Assembly (NCBI RefSeq): GCF_003063335.1 | Contig: NZ_NERX01000002.1 | Location: 186,001 to 250,000 of the forward strand | Length of the DNA stretch: 64,000 nucleotides | Reading direction: 5' to 3' | DNA from: Limnohabitans sp. MMS-10A-192 | GTDB lineage: Bacteria > Pseudomonadota > Gammaproteobacteria > Burkholderiales > Burkholderiaceae_C | The notes under the pieces: generated by a model | Databases searched by the model: none | What the model was told of the DNA's origin: nothing | Seen by the model: the letters and a program-made list of their open reading frames with translations, nothing else | Position numbers and translations under genes: made by a program | Part shown: positions 10,533 to 18,471 of the stretch, in pieces | Position numbering within the stretch: the first letter of the stretch is position 1 | Layout of the letters: every line of letters starts with the position of its first letter

Positions 10533-11261
10533 ATGAATAGAAAAATGTATCCAAAAGAACCCTTGCTGCTCGTCCCCGGCCTCATGTGCAATGAGGCCGT
10601 CTGGGCGCCAGTGACCCCTTTCATCGCGCATGCAGCGGATTGCCAGGTGGTGGACCATGGCGCAGCCGACAGCTTGCCGCTGATGGCCGAGCAACTGCTG
10701 CAAAAAGCACCCGCACGGTTTGCTTTGGCGGGCCATTCCATGGGGGCCAGGGTTGCTTTGGAGGTGGTGCGCCAGGCGCCGGACCGTGTCAGCCGCATCG
10801 CCTTGCTGGACACCGGCTACTTGCCCTTGGCCCAGGGGGATGCGGGGCGGGCCGAACAAGACAAACGCCAGCAACTGCTGCACATTGCCCGCACCCAAGG
10901 CGTGCGCAGCATGGCCAGCGCCTGGGTGCAAGGTATGGTGCATCCTCAGCGCTTGGCGGATGCGGCCTTGATCGAAACCATTGTGGCCATGTTCGAATGC
11001 AAGAGTGATGACATTTTTGAAGCGCAGATCCGTGCCCTGCTGGCGCGGCCAGATGCCCGCCCAGTGTTGCAAAGCCTGAGTGTGCCGACCCTGATCGCTT
11101 GTGGCGATCAGGACTTGTGGGCGCCTTTGGCCCAGCACCAGGCGATGCGGGCATTGGTGCCGCATGCCCGGCTGGCCGTTTTTGCCGATGCAGGCCACAT
11201 GGCCCCAATGGAGCAGGCCCAAGCGGTGGCAGACGCCTTGCTGCATTGGTTGGCTGCTTAA
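10533..11261 (+). CDS. Alpha/beta hydrolase
   Basis: A 242-residue cytoplasmic alpha/beta-hydrolase fold protein. The oxyanion region is LLVPGLMCNEAVW near the N-terminus, the nucleophile elbow is GHSMGA near residue 67-72, the acid Asp is in ACGDQDLWAP, and the catalytic His is in DAGHMAPMEQ near the C-terminus, so the triad is complete. The substrate is unknown; such proteins are esterases, lactonases or thioesterases. An in-frame ATG lies 12 bp downstream, so the start could be 10545. The gene precedes the glutathione peroxidase operon by 70 bp, with a palindromic site between them. Confidence 0.85.
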   Translation: MNRKMYPKEPLLLVPGLMCNEAVWAPVTPFIAHAADCQVVDHGAADSLPLMAEQLLQKAPARFALAGHSMGARVALEVVRQAPDRVSRIALLDTGYLPLAQGDAGRAEQDKRQQLLHIARTQGVRSMASAWVQGMVHPQRLADAALIETIVAMFECKSDDIFEAQIRALLARPDARPVLQSLSVPTLIACGDQDLWAPLAQHQAMRALVPHARLAVFADAGHMAPMEQAQAVADALLHWLAA

Positions 11262-11299
11262 TTCATTGGCTGGGCAAGGGGCAAAGAAGGCCATTAAAC

Positions 11300-11313
11300 T
11301 GACCCGTCGGTCA
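11300..11313. promoter_or_regulatory. Inverted repeat, TetR-type operator candidate
   Basis: The site reads TGACC-CGTC-GGTCA, a 5-bp inverted repeat around 4 bp, 18 bp before the glutathione peroxidase start codon. The shape resembles operators of TetR-family regulators. No TetR gene is in the window, so the regulator is unknown. Confidence 0.4.
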
Positions 11314-11331
11314 ATGAGGCGGGAAGTTCAC

Positions 11332-11919
11332 ATGAAACACGTTTGGAATCAAAAAAGGCTGGCCATGGCTGCCGGTCTGCTGGCATGGGCCGCGCAGGGC
11401 ATGGCCGCTGGCCCTGCGGCCATGCCCACAGCCGCATGTCCGGCCTTGCTGAACCACACGGTGGAGCGTTTGCAGGATGAAAAGCCCCAATCCTTGTGTC
11501 AATACAGCGGCAAGGTCTTGCTGGTGGTGAACACCGCCAGTTTTTGTGGTTTCACATCGCAGTACAAAGGGCTGGAGGCCTTGCATACCAAGTACAAAGA
11601 CAAGGGCTTTGCGGTGCTGGGTTTTCCGTCCAACGATTTTTCGCAAGAGACCGGCAGCAACAAGCAAATCGCCGATTTTTGCGAAAACACCTTCGGCGTG
11701 AAGTTCCCCATGTTCACCAAGACCCAGGTCACGGGCGACGGGGCTTCACCGCTCTACAAACAATTGATCGCCGAATCGGGCCAAAAGCCCCGCTGGAATT
11801 TTTACAAATACCTCATTGGCCGTGATGGCAAGCTGCTGGACAGCTATGGCAGCATCACCGGGCCAGACAGCAAGTCGCTCATCTCGGCGATTGAGAAATC
11901 CTTGAAAACTGCACCATGA
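11332..11919 (+). CDS. Glutathione peroxidase family protein, exported
   Basis: A 195-residue peroxidase of the GPx/BtuE family that reduces hydroperoxides, including lipid hydroperoxides, using a thiol donor. The peroxidatic Cys is in NTASFCGFTSQYKGLE, with the supporting Gln and Trp motifs GFPSNDF and WNFYKYLI. A signal peptide (MKHVWNQKRLAMAAGLLAWA, then AQGMAAG) is expected to send it to the periplasm, which is less usual than the cytoplasmic form. The frame is open far upstream, but the ATG at 11332 has GGGAAG in front and begins the signal peptide. Its stop overlaps the next gene by 4 bp, so it belongs to the lipid-modification run that follows. Confidence 0.88.
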   Translation: MKHVWNQKRLAMAAGLLAWAAQGMAAGPAAMPTAACPALLNHTVERLQDEKPQSLCQYSGKVLLVVNTASFCGFTSQYKGLEALHTKYKDKGFAVLGFPSNDFSQETGSNKQIADFCENTFGVKFPMFTKTQVTGDGASPLYKQLIAESGQKPRWNFYKYLIGRDGKLLDSYGSITGPDSKSLISAIEKSLKTAP

Positions 11920-13226
11920 ATTCTCCACGCATGAAGTTGGCCATTGTGGGCTCGGGCATTTCAGGCCTGGCCGTGGCACACACGCTCCGAGGCGTGGCGG
12001 ACATCACTTTGTTCGAAGCGGGCGATTATTTTGGCGGGCACACCCACACGGTGGATGTGACGCTGCCAACGGCCAAGGGCGTGGTCACTCACGGCGTGGA
12101 CACAGGGTTTTTGGTCTTCAATGAGCGGACCTATCCGAACTTGATCCAGCTGTTTTCTGATCTGCAGGTCGAGACGGCGCCGTCAGACATGTCGTTTTCG
12201 GTGAAAGTGCCTGGCGCCAAAAATGGCCGAGCCCTGGAGTGGAGCGGCACCAACCTGAACACGGTGTTTGCGCAACGCGGCAACTTGGTGAGCCCCCGTT
12301 TTTGGCGCATGCTCAGCGATGTGATCCGCTTCAACGAGCTGTGCACCCGCATCGCACAAGAGCAAAGTGAGCAAGCCTTGCAGCAGCCGCTGAAAGATTT
12401 TCTGACCACGCACAAGTTCAGTGAGCAGTTCCGTGATTGGTATTTCTTGCCGATGCTCGGCTGTATCTGGAGTTGCCCAACCGATCAGATGCTGCAGTTT
12501 CCCGTGGCCACCATGATCCGCTTTTGCCACAACCATGGGCTGATCCAAGTGATGAACCGGCCACAATGGTTCAGCGTGGTGGGCGGTGCGCGGCAATACG
12601 TGGACAAAATTTTGGCCCATGTGCCCGACAAGCGCTTGAACACACCCGTGCGCATGGTTGAGCGCGATGAGCAAGGCGTGCGCATCATCACCGATGGGCG
12701 CACCGAGCATTTTGACGAGGTCGTGATCGCCACGCACACCGACCAGGCCCTGGCCATGCTGCGCGAAGCCACACCCAACGAACAGCATGTGCTGGGCAGC
12801 ATCCGCTACCAGGCCAATCGCGCGGTCTTGCACACCGATGCTTCGATGTTGCCTGCCAATCCCAAGACCTGGGCCGCCTGGAATTACGAGCGTGCCCCCA
12901 GCAATGAGCGCGAGTCGTCGCGCGTGTGTTTGCATTACCTGCTCAACCGCTTGCAGCGCATCCCGTTTGAGCAGCCGGTGGTGGTGTCGCTCAACCCGGT
13001 GCAAGGCATCGATCCGTCCACCATCGTGGGTGAGTACGACTACGCGCACCCTGTGTTTGATTTGCGGGCCATCAAGGCCCAGCAGTGCTTGCCCTTGATT
13101 CAGGGCTTGCAACACACTTGGTTTGCGGGGGCGTGGGCTGGTTATGGATTTCACGAGGACGGGCTCAAATCGGGCCTGCAGGTGGGCCGCATGTTGCTGA
13201 GCAAAATGAAAGCCACCACCCCATGA
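11916..13226 (+). CDS. FAD-dependent amine-oxidase-like oxidoreductase (COG2907 type)
   Basis: A 436-residue flavoprotein. The dinucleotide fold is at the N-terminus (LAIVGSGISGLAVAHTL, then LFEAGDYFGGHTHTV), and the C-terminal FAD contact is WFAGAWAGYGFHEDGL. The family is a predicted NAD/FAD-binding protein that almost always sits beside DUF1365 and a cyclopropane-fatty-acid synthase, as here, and is thought to act on membrane fatty acids; the exact reaction is not established. The start codon overlaps the peroxidase stop (ATGA), and its own stop overlaps the next start in the same way, so translation is probably coupled. Confidence 0.88.
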   Translation: MNSPRMKLAIVGSGISGLAVAHTLRGVADITLFEAGDYFGGHTHTVDVTLPTAKGVVTHGVDTGFLVFNERTYPNLIQLFSDLQVETAPSDMSFSVKVPGAKNGRALEWSGTNLNTVFAQRGNLVSPRFWRMLSDVIRFNELCTRIAQEQSEQALQQPLKDFLTTHKFSEQFRDWYFLPMLGCIWSCPTDQMLQFPVATMIRFCHNHGLIQVMNRPQWFSVVGGARQYVDKILAHVPDKRLNTPVRMVERDEQGVRIITDGRTEHFDEVVIATHTDQALAMLREATPNEQHVLGSIRYQANRAVLHTDASMLPANPKTWAAWNYERAPSNERESSRVCLHYLLNRLQRIPFEQPVVVSLNPVQGIDPSTIVGEYDYAHPVFDLRAIKAQQCLPLIQGLQHTWFAGAWAGYGFHEDGLKSGLQVGRMLLSKMKATTP

Positions 13227-13999
13227 ACACGGCGGGTGCCTGCATTGGCTGGGGCCAGGTGCGGCACACCCGCATGCGCCCTGCGCGCCACGCTTTTGTG
13301 TACCCCACCGCATTTTTGATGTTGCCCATGCGCCGTTTGCAGGCCCATGCCGCCACAGCCGATTTGGCCATCAACCGCCGGGCCTGGTTTGCCTTTCACG
13401 ACGTGGACCATGGCGACGGGCGCCCAGCCGATCAAGGCGGTGCCTTGGCCTGGATGGACGAGTTGCTGCATCAAGAAGGCATCACCGATGCGCAAGGCGA
13501 AGTTTGGTTGCAGACGTTTCCCCGTGTGCTGGGCCATGCCTTCAAGCCGGTCAGCTTTTGGTACGCGCACCGCAGCGACGGCAGCTTGGCGGCCATTGTG
13601 GCCGAGGTCAACAACACCTTTGGCGAGCGGCACTGTTACCTCTTGCCCAAGCCCCAATACGGTCACACGCTGAGGGCCGACAAGGTTTTCCATGTCTCGC
13701 CTTTTTGCGACGTGCAGGGCGAATACCGTTTTCGCTTCATGCGCACCCAGCGCGATGGCCAAGAGCAACTGGTGGCCCGCGTGGAGCATGCCGACGCCGA
13801 CGGCCCTCTGATTGACACCAGCTGGAGTGGCACGCTGGAGCCGGCCACTGCGGCGGCCCTGCGCCGTGTGATGTGGCGCTTTCCCCTGCTCACGCTGGGT
13901 GTGGTGGCCCGCATCCACTGGCACGCCTTGCTCTTGTGGCTCAAAAAGGTTCCTTTTTGGCGCAAGCCCGCGCCCCCTTCATTGTTTGTGACCCGATGA
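13223..13999 (+). CDS. DUF1365 domain-containing protein
   Basis: A 258-residue member of the DUF1365 family (COG3496). Typical family motifs are present: the opening GQVRHTRMRPARHAFVYP, the stretch FPRVLGHAFKPVSFWYAHR, EVNNTFGERHCYLL, and KVFHVSPF. Biochemical function is not known; the constant partners are the flavoprotein upstream and the fatty-acid methyltransferase downstream. The frame is open to 13085, but the ATG at 13223 overlaps the preceding stop and starts where family members start. Confidence 0.88.
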   Translation: MNTAGACIGWGQVRHTRMRPARHAFVYPTAFLMLPMRRLQAHAATADLAINRRAWFAFHDVDHGDGRPADQGGALAWMDELLHQEGITDAQGEVWLQTFPRVLGHAFKPVSFWYAHRSDGSLAAIVAEVNNTFGERHCYLLPKPQYGHTLRADKVFHVSPFCDVQGEYRFRFMRTQRDGQEQLVARVEHADADGPLIDTSWSGTLEPATAAALRRVMWRFPLLTLGVVARIHWHALLLWLKKVPFWRKPAPPSLFVTR

Positions 14000-15249
14000 A
14001 AAACGACACCGAATCGATGGCTTCCCCCTTGAATGGCGCAATGGCGCCCGTGGCCGCAGCCTCTGTCCCTCTGCCCCAAGCGGCCAAGCGGGTGATGGCC
14101 TTGCTGGCCCGCTTGAAGGTGGGCACCCTCACCTTGTACGGCCCCGATGGTGCCGTACATGTGTTTGGCAACCACCAGGCCCCTTTTGCCACGCTGCACA
14201 TTCAGCGCTGGGAGGTGTGCGCCGCCGTGCTCAAGTCGGGCGACATCGGCTTTGCAGAAGCCTATATGGATGGCGATTGGGCCACGCCCTCTTTGGCGGA
14301 TTTGTTGCGCTTGTTCATCGCCAACCGCCGCGAGATCGAAAGCGCCATTTATGGCCACTGGCTGGGGCGCTTGGCGTACCAGGTCAAACATTGGCTGCAC
14401 CGCAACAACAAAACCAACAGCCGCAAAAACATCCACGCGCATTACGACCTGGGCAATGCGTTTTACCAAGTTTGGCTGGATGGCACGATGAATTACTCGT
14501 CGGCCTTGTTTGACGGCGACAAGACCCAGGACATGGCGGAGGCGCAAAAAGCCAAAGTCCGCCGGGCCTTGCGCATGACGGGTGTCCAGCCGGGAGACCG
14601 GGTGTTGGAGATCGGTTGCGGTTGGGGTGCTTTGGCCGAGGCAGCCACCTGCGAGCTGGGTGCGCACATCACGGGCGTGACCTTGTCCACCGAACAGCTG
14701 GCCTTTGCCCAAGCGCGCATGAGCCGTTTGGGTGTGGCGGCGCAGGCCGATTTGCGTTTGCAGGATTACCGCGACATCAGCGATGCACCGTTCGATGCGA
14801 TTTGCTCGATCGAGATGATCGAGGCGGTGGGCCAAGCGTATTGGCCCACGTATTTTCAGACCGTGAGTCGCTTGCTCAAGCCCGGTGGTCACGCTTGCAT
14901 CCAGAGCATCACCATCGACGATGCCTTGTTCGACCGGTATGTGAAGTCCACCGACTTCATCCAGCAGTACATCTTCCCGGGCGGCTGCTTGCCCAGTCCG
15001 AGCGAGTTCCGCAAGCAAGCGCGTGCCGCAGGCCTGGAGGTGGTGGACGAGTTGAACTTTGGCCCCGACTACGCCGAGACCTTGCGTCGTTGGCGCGACA
15101 GCTTCATGGCGCAGCTGGACCATGTTCGCGCCCTCAAGTTCGATGACCGCTTCATTCGATTGTGGGAGTTTTATCTGGCGTATTGCGAAGCGGCTTTTGA
15201 TGAGGCCAACATCGATGTGATCCAGTTCACATTGCGCAAGCCCGCTTGA
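13996..15249 (+). CDS. Cyclopropane-fatty-acyl-phospholipid synthase family methyltransferase
   Basis: A 417-residue SAM-dependent enzyme of the CFA synthase family, acting on unsaturated acyl chains of membrane phospholipids. The N-terminal lipid-binding part leads to the hallmark HYDLGNAFYQVWLD. The SAM motif is VLEIGCGWGALAEAA, and the later CSIEMIEAVGQAYW and KSTDFIQQYIFPGGCLPS are typical. Length fits the family (about 380-430). The start at 13996 overlaps the DUF1365 stop. In this operon type the enzyme may make branched or furan-type fatty acids rather than plain cyclopropane rings; the sequence alone does not decide that. Confidence 0.9.
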   Translation: MKNDTESMASPLNGAMAPVAAASVPLPQAAKRVMALLARLKVGTLTLYGPDGAVHVFGNHQAPFATLHIQRWEVCAAVLKSGDIGFAEAYMDGDWATPSLADLLRLFIANRREIESAIYGHWLGRLAYQVKHWLHRNNKTNSRKNIHAHYDLGNAFYQVWLDGTMNYSSALFDGDKTQDMAEAQKAKVRRALRMTGVQPGDRVLEIGCGWGALAEAATCELGAHITGVTLSTEQLAFAQARMSRLGVAAQADLRLQDYRDISDAPFDAICSIEMIEAVGQAYWPTYFQTVSRLLKPGGHACIQSITIDDALFDRYVKSTDFIQQYIFPGGCLPSPSEFRKQARAAGLEVVDELNFGPDYAETLRRWRDSFMAQLDHVRALKFDDRFIRLWEFYLAYCEAAFDEANIDVIQFTLRKPA

Positions 15250-15256
15250 GCAGGCC

Positions 15257-15811
15257 ATGTTTCGCGCCATTCGTTCATCGATCCTGACACTCTCATGCGT
15301 GGTCATGGGTGCATTGCCATCGGCTTGGGCGGATACAGCTTTGGTGTCTGAGACGGCGGTGCCCAAGGGCGCCGTGCCGACAGCCTTTTCGCGCTTGCGT
15401 GTGTGGGGCTTTGATGTCTACGACGCCCGACTGTGGACTTTGCCGGGCTTCGTTGCGTCCCGGTTTGAACAACAGCCGTTTGCGCTGGAGCTGAAGTATT
15501 TGCGCAAGCTCGATGGTGATGCCATCGCCAGCCGGTCGATACAAGAAATGCGACGTGTAGGCACGTTCAGCGAGCAGCAGGAAAAAACCTGGCTTCAGGC
15601 CATGCGGCAGTTGTTTCCCAATGTGGATCACAACGACCGCATCACAGGATTGAACTGGCCCGGCAAAGGGGTGGAGTTTTGGTTCAACGGGCAGCGCTTG
15701 GGGCTGGTGCAAGACCCCGTTTTTGCCCGGTTATTTTTTGGCATTTGGCTGCACGAACGCACGTCTGAGCCCAAGATGCGTTTGCAGCTTTTGCAAGGCT
15801 TGGCGCCGTGA
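15257..15811 (+). CDS. Chalcone isomerase-like family protein, exported
   Basis: A 184-residue protein of the bacterial chalcone-isomerase-like family. The family shares a fold with plant chalcone isomerase and fatty-acid-binding proteins, and no flavonoid activity is implied. A signal peptide ends near SAWADTA at about residue 26. Family features include VPTAFSRLRVWGFDVYDARLW, FALELKYLRKLDG and GIWLHERTSEPKMR. It starts 7 bp after the methyltransferase stop. A role in binding or handling fatty acids in the periplasm is an inference from fold and operon. Confidence 0.8.
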   Translation: MFRAIRSSILTLSCVVMGALPSAWADTALVSETAVPKGAVPTAFSRLRVWGFDVYDARLWTLPGFVASRFEQQPFALELKYLRKLDGDAIASRSIQEMRRVGTFSEQQEKTWLQAMRQLFPNVDHNDRITGLNWPGKGVEFWFNGQRLGLVQDPVFARLFFGIWLHERTSEPKMRLQLLQGLAP

Positions 15812-15852
15812 ATGGTGCCAGGCTCCCGAGCTGGTCCAATGAAAGGCACATC

Positions 15853-16434
15853 ATGACTGCATTCGATCACCGTCGCCGCGCTTTGCGGCGCATGGCCGTA
15901 TTCCCTCTGGCCGCAAGCCTGCCCTTTGTGGGGGGCTGTGCATCGCCTCAGGTGCAGCAGTACGCGCAAGAAAAACCCAACCTCGACTTGCGCACCTACT
16001 TCAATGGCAAGGTCGACGCTTGGGGCGTCTTCACCGACCGCAGCGGTCAGGTGGTCAAGCGCTTCACGGTCGAGATGGATTGCAGCTGGCAAGGTGACGA
16101 AGGCGTGTTGGATGAAGCCTTTGTGTATTCAGATGGCACACGCCAGCGCCGCATCTGGAAGCTCAAAGCCGGGCCAAACGGCGCCTATACCGGCGTGGCC
16201 GACGATGTGGTGGGCCAAGCCCAGGGCCAGGTCAGTGGCAACGCTTTTCGCTGGGGCTACACCCTCGCCTTGCCGGTTGACGGCAAGGTCTGGGAGGTGG
16301 ACTTTGACGACTGGATGTACCTGATGGACGAGCGGGTGATGCTCAACAAGGCGACCATGAGCAAGTGGGGCATTCGCCTGGGCGAAGTGACTTTGTCCTT
16401 CACCCGCCGCACGCCTTTGGCGTTGCCGAAATGA
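15853..16434 (+). CDS. DUF3833 family lipoprotein
   Basis: A 193-residue protein matching DUF3833. The N-terminus has a Tat-like or Sec signal with RRALRRMAVF and a lipobox-like FVGGC, so it is probably a lipoprotein. The core includes DLRTYFNGKVDAWGVFTDRSG, VEMDCSW, and WEVDFDDWMYLMDERVMLNK. The frame is open to 15808, but the ATG at 15853 follows AAAGG and begins the signal sequence. Function is unknown; it is a regular member of this lipid operon. The stop overlaps the next start (ATGA). Confidence 0.82.
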   Translation: MTAFDHRRRALRRMAVFPLAASLPFVGGCASPQVQQYAQEKPNLDLRTYFNGKVDAWGVFTDRSGQVVKRFTVEMDCSWQGDEGVLDEAFVYSDGTRQRRIWKLKAGPNGAYTGVADDVVGQAQGQVSGNAFRWGYTLALPVDGKVWEVDFDDWMYLMDERVMLNKATMSKWGIRLGEVTLSFTRRTPLALPK

Positions 16435-17204
16435 AGGCCTTGAACACACCCATCACCGATTGGACGGGCCGACGCGTCTGGCTGGTGGGCGCATCCACTG
16501 GCATTGGCTTAGCCTGTGCGCAGCAGATGCGGCAAGCCGGTGCGCTGGTGATCATTTCAGCGCGCAATCCGCAAGGCGTTAGTGACTGGGCCGCAAGCGA
16601 TACGGGTGTCCAATGGCAGCCATTGGATGTCACGGTGCAGGCCGATGTGCAGGCCACAGCGCAGAATATTCTGGCGCAAGGTCCGCTCGACATGGTGGTC
16701 TATGCCGCAGGCCACTACCGCGCTCAACGCGCTACGGCGATGGACTTGCAGCAGCTGTTGCAACACGACCGGGTCAATTACCAGGGGGCTTTGCAGGTGC
16801 TGGATGCCGTCTTGCCCGGCCTGTTGGCGCAAGGTCATGGCCACATCAGCTTGCTCAGCAGTGTGGCGGGGTGGCGCGGCTTGCCCAATGGTCTGGCCTA
16901 TGGCCCGACCAAGGCGGCCCTGACCCATTTGGCCGAAACCCTGTACCTCGATTTGCAAGACGTGGGCATCGGCGTGAGCGTGGTCAACCCCGGTTTTGTC
17001 GACACACCTTTGACAGCGCAAAACGAGTTCACCATGCCCGCCTTGATCAGCCCTGAGCAAGCGGCTCAAGCGATGCTCAAGGGCTGGGCCCAAGGTACTT
17101 TTGACATCCACTTTCCCAAGCGATTTACCCTGTGGCTCAAGCTCTTGCGCGTCTTGCCCTACCGTTGGTACTTTCCGCTGGTGCGGCGCTTCACAGGACT
17201 TTGA
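16431..17204 (+). CDS. Short-chain dehydrogenase/reductase
   Basis: A 257-residue SDR. The cofactor motif is LVGASTGIG (TGxxxGxG class), the structural motif is VYAAGHY (in place of NNAG), and the catalytic Ser and Tyr-x3-Lys are in LLSSVAGWRGLPNGLAYGPT followed by K. NADP(H) is likely because of the Arg after the second strand (ISARN). A C-terminal positively charged or hydrophobic stretch (LWLKLLRVLPYRWYFPLV) may touch the membrane. The start overlaps the DUF3833 stop, and the substrate is probably an oxidised fatty acid or alcohol, by context only. Confidence 0.87.
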   Translation: MKALNTPITDWTGRRVWLVGASTGIGLACAQQMRQAGALVIISARNPQGVSDWAASDTGVQWQPLDVTVQADVQATAQNILAQGPLDMVVYAAGHYRAQRATAMDLQQLLQHDRVNYQGALQVLDAVLPGLLAQGHGHISLLSSVAGWRGLPNGLAYGPTKAALTHLAETLYLDLQDVGIGVSVVNPGFVDTPLTAQNEFTMPALISPEQAAQAMLKGWAQGTFDIHFPKRFTLWLKLLRVLPYRWYFPLVRRFTGL

Positions 17205-17206
17205 CC

Positions 17207-17641
17207 ATGGACACACGCCTTGCCACCGCCCGCCTGGCCCGGTTCTTTGAAGCGTTGACGCCGCAAAGCGTGCCGCAGTTGCATGCCTTGTATGACGCAC
17301 AGGCCCACTTCAAGGACCCCTTCAATGAGGTGCAGGGATTGCCCGAGATCGAGCGCATTTTTCGGCACATGTATGTGGCGCTGGATGGGCCGCATTTCGT
17401 CATCACCAGCCAGTTGGTCGATGGGGCGCAGGCCTTTTTAACTTGGGAGTTCCGCTTTCGCTTCAAGCGCTTTGACACGCACACTTTGCAAACCGTGCGT
17501 GGCGGCAGCCACATCCTGTTCAACGAGCAAGGCTTGGTGACCTTGCACCGAGACTACTGGGATGCGGCCGAAGAGTTGTACGAAAAACTGCCCCTGCTGG
17601 GCGGGGTGATGCGTTGGCTCAAAAAGAAGGCCAACACCTGA
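17207..17641 (+). CDS. NTF2-like (SnoaL-like) family protein
   Basis: A 144-residue small protein of the nuclear-transport-factor-2-like fold. Features seen are LYDAQAHFKDPFNEVQGLPE near residues 28-50, TWEFRFRFK, and GSHILFNEQGLVTLHRDYWDAAEELYEKLP. Members of this fold are binding proteins or small enzymes acting on hydrophobic ligands. It starts 2 bp after the SDR stop and closes the lipid-modification run. The frame opens upstream inside the SDR gene, but the ATG at 17207 is the natural start. Specific role unknown. Confidence 0.82.
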   Translation: MDTRLATARLARFFEALTPQSVPQLHALYDAQAHFKDPFNEVQGLPEIERIFRHMYVALDGPHFVITSQLVDGAQAFLTWEFRFRFKRFDTHTLQTVRGGSHILFNEQGLVTLHRDYWDAAEELYEKLPLLGGVMRWLKKKANT

Positions 17642-17653
17642 GGTGATCCTCAA

Positions 17654-17673
17654 GTCGGAGCTGTAGCCCCGAC
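17654..17673. repeat. REP-like 20-mer, copy 1
   Basis: A 20-bp imperfect palindrome, GTCGGAGCTGTAGCCCCGAC, between the NTF2-like gene and the convergent GST gene. Two related copies lie at 17706 and 20609; the shared pattern is GTCG-NN-GCTTCAGC-NN-CGAC. Confidence 0.6.
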
Positions 17674-17705
17674 GGTGAAGCGTTGCCATGCGGGGATGGA
17701 TCATC

Positions 17706-17725
17706 GTCGCAGCTTCAGCTGCGAG
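17706..17725. repeat. REP-like 20-mer, copy 2
   Basis: GTCGCAGCTTCAGCTGCGAG, containing the perfect inverted repeat TCGCAGC-TTCA-GCTGCGA (7-bp stem). It lies 32 bp after copy 1 in the same intergenic gap. The pair could form adjacent hairpins between convergent genes and serve as a transcript end, but no T-run follows. Confidence 0.6.
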
Positions 17726-17736
17726 CGACAGCCACA

Positions 17737-18351
17737 TCAAGCCGGTTGGCTGTCTGCGAAGCTGGGGCGTTGCGACAGTTTGTCGTAGAGCTTTTGCAAG
17801 TTTGGATAAGGTGTGCGCCAGTCGATCTGCGGGAAGCGGAAGTCCAGATAGCCGACCGCGCAGCCCACAGCGATGTCCGACAAGCTCATGTGGATGCCTG
17901 AGCAAAACGCTTTGTCGCCCAAACCCAGGCTCATGGCGCGCAGGCTGTGGTGGATTTTGTCCTGTTGCCGGTCAATCCAGGCCGTGCTGCGCTGGCTGTC
18001 TGTGCGCCCGGGCCACACGGCCTCCAGGCGAGCCAGGATGGCGGCATCAAGCAGGCCATCGGCCAATGCTTCCCAGGTTTTGACTTCGGCACGCTCGCGC
18101 CCCGCAGAAGGAATGAGTTTGCCCACGGGCGAGAGGGTGTCCAGGTACTCCACGATCACGCGTGAGTCGAACACGGCTTCGCCGCCTTCCATGATCAGGC
18201 AGGGTACTTTGCCCAAAGGATTGGACTCATGAATGCGAGTTTGCTCAGACCAGACATCTTCGTTGATGAACTGGTAGTCCAGCTTTTTTTCGGCCATGAC
18301 AACGCGCACTTTGCGCACGTAAGGACTGGTGATGGCGCCGATGAGTTTCAT
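17737..18351 (-). CDS. Glutathione S-transferase family protein
   Basis: A 204-residue cytoplasmic GST. The thioredoxin-like N-domain begins KLIGAITSPYVRKVRVVMAE, with the cis-Pro and glutathione-contact stretch NPLGKVPCLIMEGGEAVFDS and the following SRVIVEYLDTL. An all-helical C-domain follows. The Ser in SPYVRK is in the place of the catalytic hydroxyl. Substrate unknown. It is convergent with the lipid operon and divergent from purB (120 bp between starts). Confidence 0.85.
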   Translation of the reverse strand: MKLIGAITSPYVRKVRVVMAEKKLDYQFINEDVWSEQTRIHESNPLGKVPCLIMEGGEAVFDSRVIVEYLDTLSPVGKLIPSAGRERAEVKTWEALADGLLDAAILARLEAVWPGRTDSQRSTAWIDRQQDKIHHSLRAMSLGLGDKAFCSGIHMSLSDIAVGCAVGYLDFRFPQIDWRTPYPNLQKLYDKLSQRPSFADSQPA

Positions 18352-18471
18352 GTGTCCAGAAGTCTTGTGAAGATGAGGACGATTCTAGGGGGGAGAATCT
18401 GCAAAGTGCCTGACAGGCCACAGGATTGTGTCGCTTAGGCTCTTGAAAGCCTCGCCAACTACAATTGGGGG

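Noticed and set aside
10238..10813. A 191-codon minus-strand frame covering part of the gap before the hydrolase
   Set aside because: Most of it is antisense to the hydrolase and no protein family is recognisable in the remainder.
13663..15366. A 567-codon open frame on the minus strand
   Set aside because: It is antisense to the DUF1365 and CFA-synthase genes, which overlap cleanly as an operon on the plus strand.
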